The position numbers and the translations under genes were made by a program. Of a stretch of 64,000 bases of DNA, positions 61,608 through 64,000 are shown one piece after another. The notes under the pieces are model-generated. The model saw only the letters and a list, made by a program, of their open reading frames with translations, made no database searches and had not been told where the DNA came from. The first letter of the stretch is position 1. Each line of letters begins with the position of its first letter. This DNA comes from Acidobacteriaceae bacterium (GTDB lineage: Bacteria; Acidobacteriota; Terriglobia; Terriglobales; Acidobacteriaceae), in NCBI GenBank assembly GCA_027449545.1, contig DAIDLI010000080.1, positions 1 to 64,000 on the forward strand, in the 5' to 3' direction.

Positions 61608-63704
61608 TTATGGCTGCGCGTGGGGGGGCTGATCTCCGCTGGCGGCATCGACCAAGTGTTGAATTGCAGGCAACACCGCGAAGTCGACTAGCTCTTCGTG
61701 TTGCGTGGCCTGGTTGAGCAATTGTTTTTGCGCCGCCAGCCAATCAGCGGGAGGCGGAGTGTTCCGGGCCAGATAGTCAAGCGACTCCAGACCAGCCGTG
61801 CCGAGTTTGGGCCATTGGCCAATTCGGTCGGAAGCCTGCTGCAACCGCGGCGAGTGCATGGCATATCGCGCAACTGCAGGCGCAGCCGCTATCCATGCTT
61901 TGAAGATAGAGCGAAGTTGACTGGCTGCGGCCGCATCGCCATGCAGCGCGCGGTCCACGAGTTGATCCATCTCTTGGCGAAGCGGCGGGTCGGGACGGAC
62001 CGCATCGACCAGAAGGTCAAACGACGTGAGCTGCGTGGGATGCTCTTGCTTGTAGCGAATGGAAGTATCAACCGGCTGCAGCGTGCTGGCGAAGAGCATC
62101 AGGGGTTCGTCGTCGGCGGTGCCGGCAAGCTGACGCAGGCCGCGGTTGGGGTCGGCGATGTGGTCGAGTCCGTCAGCATCCAGACGTAGCGACTCAACGT
62201 CCAGACGGCGATACATGTCATTTGTATCGCGATCGGAGGCGGGTGACCACAAGCGCTCGGCAACCGCAGCAGCGCGCGGCCAGATACGCGAGTCCACACT
62301 GTCAGGAGAGATCTGTTCGCTCCACATGCAAGCCTCTCCACCGAGGATCAGCTTAGCCTGGGCGGGCGTCAGGTTTGCTTCGGCAGGCACAGGGTCGGCT
62401 AGGAATACCTGGGCCGCGGTATACATGTGGTCAAGATAGTAAGGATGGGCATAGAGTTCGCGATGGCCCTCTTTGGCGCCCTCGATTAGGAATTGATCGC
62501 GGTGCCACACCTCGATGACGGCGTTCTTGGGCAGAGCGGGGTTCAGGATCTCGTCCCAGCCCACTGTGCGTTTGTGATAACGGCCCAGGATCTTTTGCAC
62601 GCGGGTGCTGAAGTAGGTTTGGAGCTGCGCAGTGGTGGTGTAACCGTGGGCCTTCATAAAAGCGCGGATATGGGGGTTGGCGCGCCATTCCTTGCCGTTA
62701 CTTTCATCGCCGCCGATGTGCATATAGGGGTCAGGAAAGAGCCGGGCCATCTCGCCTAGGAATGCATCGAGGAACTGGTAGGTCGAATTCCGGGTGGGGT
62801 CGAATGCGGAATCAAAGATGCCAAAACTCGTTTGTACGGAATAGGGGCCAGGCGCGCTGCCAAGGTTGGGATAGCCAACCATCCAAGAGGTGGAGTGGCC
62901 GGGCATATCGAACTCCGGTACCACGCGGATGCCACGCGCCGAAGCGTAAGTAATCACATCGCGTACCTGCTGCTGCGTGTAGTAAAGACCGTTGGAGCCC
63001 ATCTCTTGCAGCCGGGGAAAGACGTGGCTTTCGATTCGGAAGCCCTGGTCCTCGGTGAGGTGCCAGTGGAAGACGTTGAGCTTGACCGCAGCCATTCCGT
63101 CGAGCGTTCGATAGATTACGTTGAGGGGCATGAAGTGACGTCCGCAGTCGAGCATCAGGCCGCGCCAGGGAAAGCGTGGAGCATCCTGAATGTGGACAGC
63201 AGGGAAGACGAAGCCGCTGCCTGCGGGCTGCGCAAGCTGAAGAAGTGTCTGCAGGCCGCGTAGCGCGCCGATGTCGGTGTTGGCGCGGAGCGTGATGTGT
63301 TGGGGCCCCGCATCGAGCGTGTAACTCTCATCCTCGTCCGGCGTGGGAAAAGCGTCGCTGGCGGCAGAGCGCACATCGATGGTGAAGGTAGCACTGGCGG
63401 CGTTGGCGGTGGGCGTGAGCGCCATCTGCACACCGGTGTACATCTCCAAGTGGTGGATGAAGCGTACGGCGCCCTGGCGGAGGCGGTTGCCGTTGTTGCC
63501 GTGGAGTGCGTAAATGAAGGTGGTTCTGATGGGCATGTCGCCTGCCTCTTCCGTAAGCGAGGCCGGCTGCGGCATGAGAGTGTTGATGAAGGTGGCGGGC
63601 GCAGGGGATTGAGCCATCAGGGGCACAACGGCTAGCGATAGAACCAGGCCAGCAACCGTGCTACGGCGAGCAGCGGCAGATACAAAGCGAATTGCTCCGG
63701 TCAT
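61608..63704 (-). CDS. Secreted GH20 beta-N-acetylhexosaminidase
   Basis: A Sec signal (TVAGLVLSLAVVPLMAQ) is followed by a GH20b domain (about 40-170) and the TIM barrel. The catalytic Asp-Glu pair lies in MHIGGDESNG (D333-E334), with FPWRGLMLDCGRHFM before it and VVPEFDMPGHSTSW as another family hallmark. The enzyme removes terminal N-acetylglucosamine or N-acetylgalactosamine from glycans. 698 residues; the helical tail (about 560-698) is unusual for short GH20 proteins. Start ATG is 26 bases from the stop of the preceding amidohydrolase, with GGAG upstream. Confidence 0.92.
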   Translation of the reverse strand: MTGAIRFVSAAARRSTVAGLVLSLAVVPLMAQSPAPATFINTLMPQPASLTEEAGDMPIRTTFIYALHGNNGNRLRQGAVRFIHHLEMYTGVQMALTPTANAASATFTIDVRSAASDAFPTPDEDESYTLDAGPQHITLRANTDIGALRGLQTLLQLAQPAGSGFVFPAVHIQDAPRFPWRGLMLDCGRHFMPLNVIYRTLDGMAAVKLNVFHWHLTEDQGFRIESHVFPRLQEMGSNGLYYTQQQVRDVITYASARGIRVVPEFDMPGHSTSWMVGYPNLGSAPGPYSVQTSFGIFDSAFDPTRNSTYQFLDAFLGEMARLFPDPYMHIGGDESNGKEWRANPHIRAFMKAHGYTTTAQLQTYFSTRVQKILGRYHKRTVGWDEILNPALPKNAVIEVWHRDQFLIEGAKEGHRELYAHPYYLDHMYTAAQVFLADPVPAEANLTPAQAKLILGGEACMWSEQISPDSVDSRIWPRAAAVAERLWSPASDRDTNDMYRRLDVESLRLDADGLDHIADPNRGLRQLAGTADDEPLMLFASTLQPVDTSIRYKQEHPTQLTSFDLLVDAVRPDPPLRQEMDQLVDRALHGDAAAASQLRSIFKAWIAAAPAVARYAMHSPRLQQASDRIGQWPKLGTAGLESLDYLARNTPPPADWLAAQKQLLNQATQHEELVDFAVLPAIQHLVDAASGDQPPHAQP

Positions 63705-63730
63705 GAATTAACTCCTGTAGATACCTGGAT

Positions 63731-64000
63731 TCATTCTGTACCCAGATAGAGAAGCTTCAGGGCATTGTCGCGGTAGAGTTTGCGCAGCACGTCATCCGGC
63801 AGAAAGACGCCATGAATGCTCCAGCGCCCCTGGCGCGAAGCGTGCGAGGGGTAATCGAAGTACTCATCTGCAGTTTCAAGAAAGCGGTAGTAGAGGCGGT
63901 ACATCTCCACCTCCGGCAGCAGATCGGTGCCAAAGATAATGCGGTCCGCGTATTTCGTCAAAAAGGTGCGCGCGGTGTAGGGTTGCCGGCCCAGTTCCGC
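63731..64000 (-). CDS. Amidohydrolase-2-like protein, partial (continues beyond window)
   Basis: Only the last 89 residues are inside the window. ADRIIFGTDLLPEVEMY carries the Asp at the end of the last barrel strand, typical of amidohydrolase-2 family (TIM-barrel metal-dependent hydrolases/decarboxylases), and the C-terminus reads LPDDVLRKLYRDNALKLLYLG, the usual helix of the family. It precedes GH20 by 26 bases, so it is the first visible gene of the operon. Function in the locus is unknown. Confidence 0.8.
   Translation of the reverse strand, partial: AELGRQPYTARTFLTKYADRIIFGTDLLPEVEMYRLYYRFLETADEYFDYPSHASRQGRWSIHGVFLPDDVLRKLYRDNALKLLYLGTE

Overview
The window is high-GC bacterial DNA, most plausibly from an Acidobacteriota (Terriglobia/Acidobacteriaceae-like) genome. 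Supporting traits are a very large secreted NHL/Ig-repeat protein with a Gly-rich, Cys-containing C-terminal tail, an Oar-like TonB-dependent receptor with an N-terminal carboxypeptidase-regulatory domain, a CadC-type winged-helix/beta-propeller regulator, LPS genes (lpxA, fabZ), and many secreted hydrolases and esterases. The taxon is inferred from gene style, not from a marker search. The first ~620 bases do not look bacterial: the minus strand carries three consecutive phase-0, GT-AG bounded coding segments typical of an animal gene. They end at the point where nadB homology begins, with its N-terminal third missing, so the left end is probably an assembly chimera or contamination.

Layout: (a) 0.6-16.5 kb, core genes: truncated nadB, scpB, an RsuA/RluB-type pseudouridine synthase with an exceptional Arg/Gly-rich tail, a D-2-hydroxyacid dehydrogenase, rbfA with a DHH phosphoesterase, an ArnT-like glycosyltransferase, a double GNAT protein, then on the minus strand lpxA-fabZ, a secreted LolA-like protein, an SDR, an MmcQ/YjbR protein and a secreted adenosine deaminase. 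(b) 16.7-17.8 kb: tRNA-Phe, an AT-richer segment with a 52-bp inverted-repeat element, and ssb. (c) 18.2-21.7 kb: a three-gene minus-strand operon with a GMC flavoprotein, a gluconate-2-dehydrogenase subunit-3-like protein and an internally duplicated membrane protein with paired histidines. (d) 22.2-29.0 kb: a seven-gene minus-strand signalling operon, with a receiver, rsbR-rsbS-rsbT stressosome core, an RsbW-like/PP2C fusion, and two hybrid histidine kinases. (e) 29.4-39.1 kb: secreted S10 peptidase, CE15-like esterase, Tat-exported putative glycosidase, DUF218 protein, mutY, TlpA/rhodanese pair, YraN and SIMPL proteins. (f) 39.5-52.4 kb: decayed lipoprotein gene, TonB receptor, CadC-like regulator and the NHL/Ig giant. 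(g) 53-64 kb: a glycan-degradation locus with a Tat-type sulfatase, two tandem DUF4855-like proteins separated by a decayed IS256-type transposase, an FGE-fold/alpha-beta hydrolase fusion, a GH20 hexosaminidase and a partial amidohydrolase.

The genes of region g suggest breakdown of a sulfated, N-acetylhexosamine-containing glycan. The two DUF4855-like genes share a homologous promoter with an embedded operator-like element. Region d reads as a stressosome whose output is coupled to two-component phosphorelay rather than to a classical RsbU/sigma-B branch. Region c looks like a periplasmic alcohol/sugar dehydrogenase anchored to a possible b-heme membrane protein instead of the usual cytochrome c.
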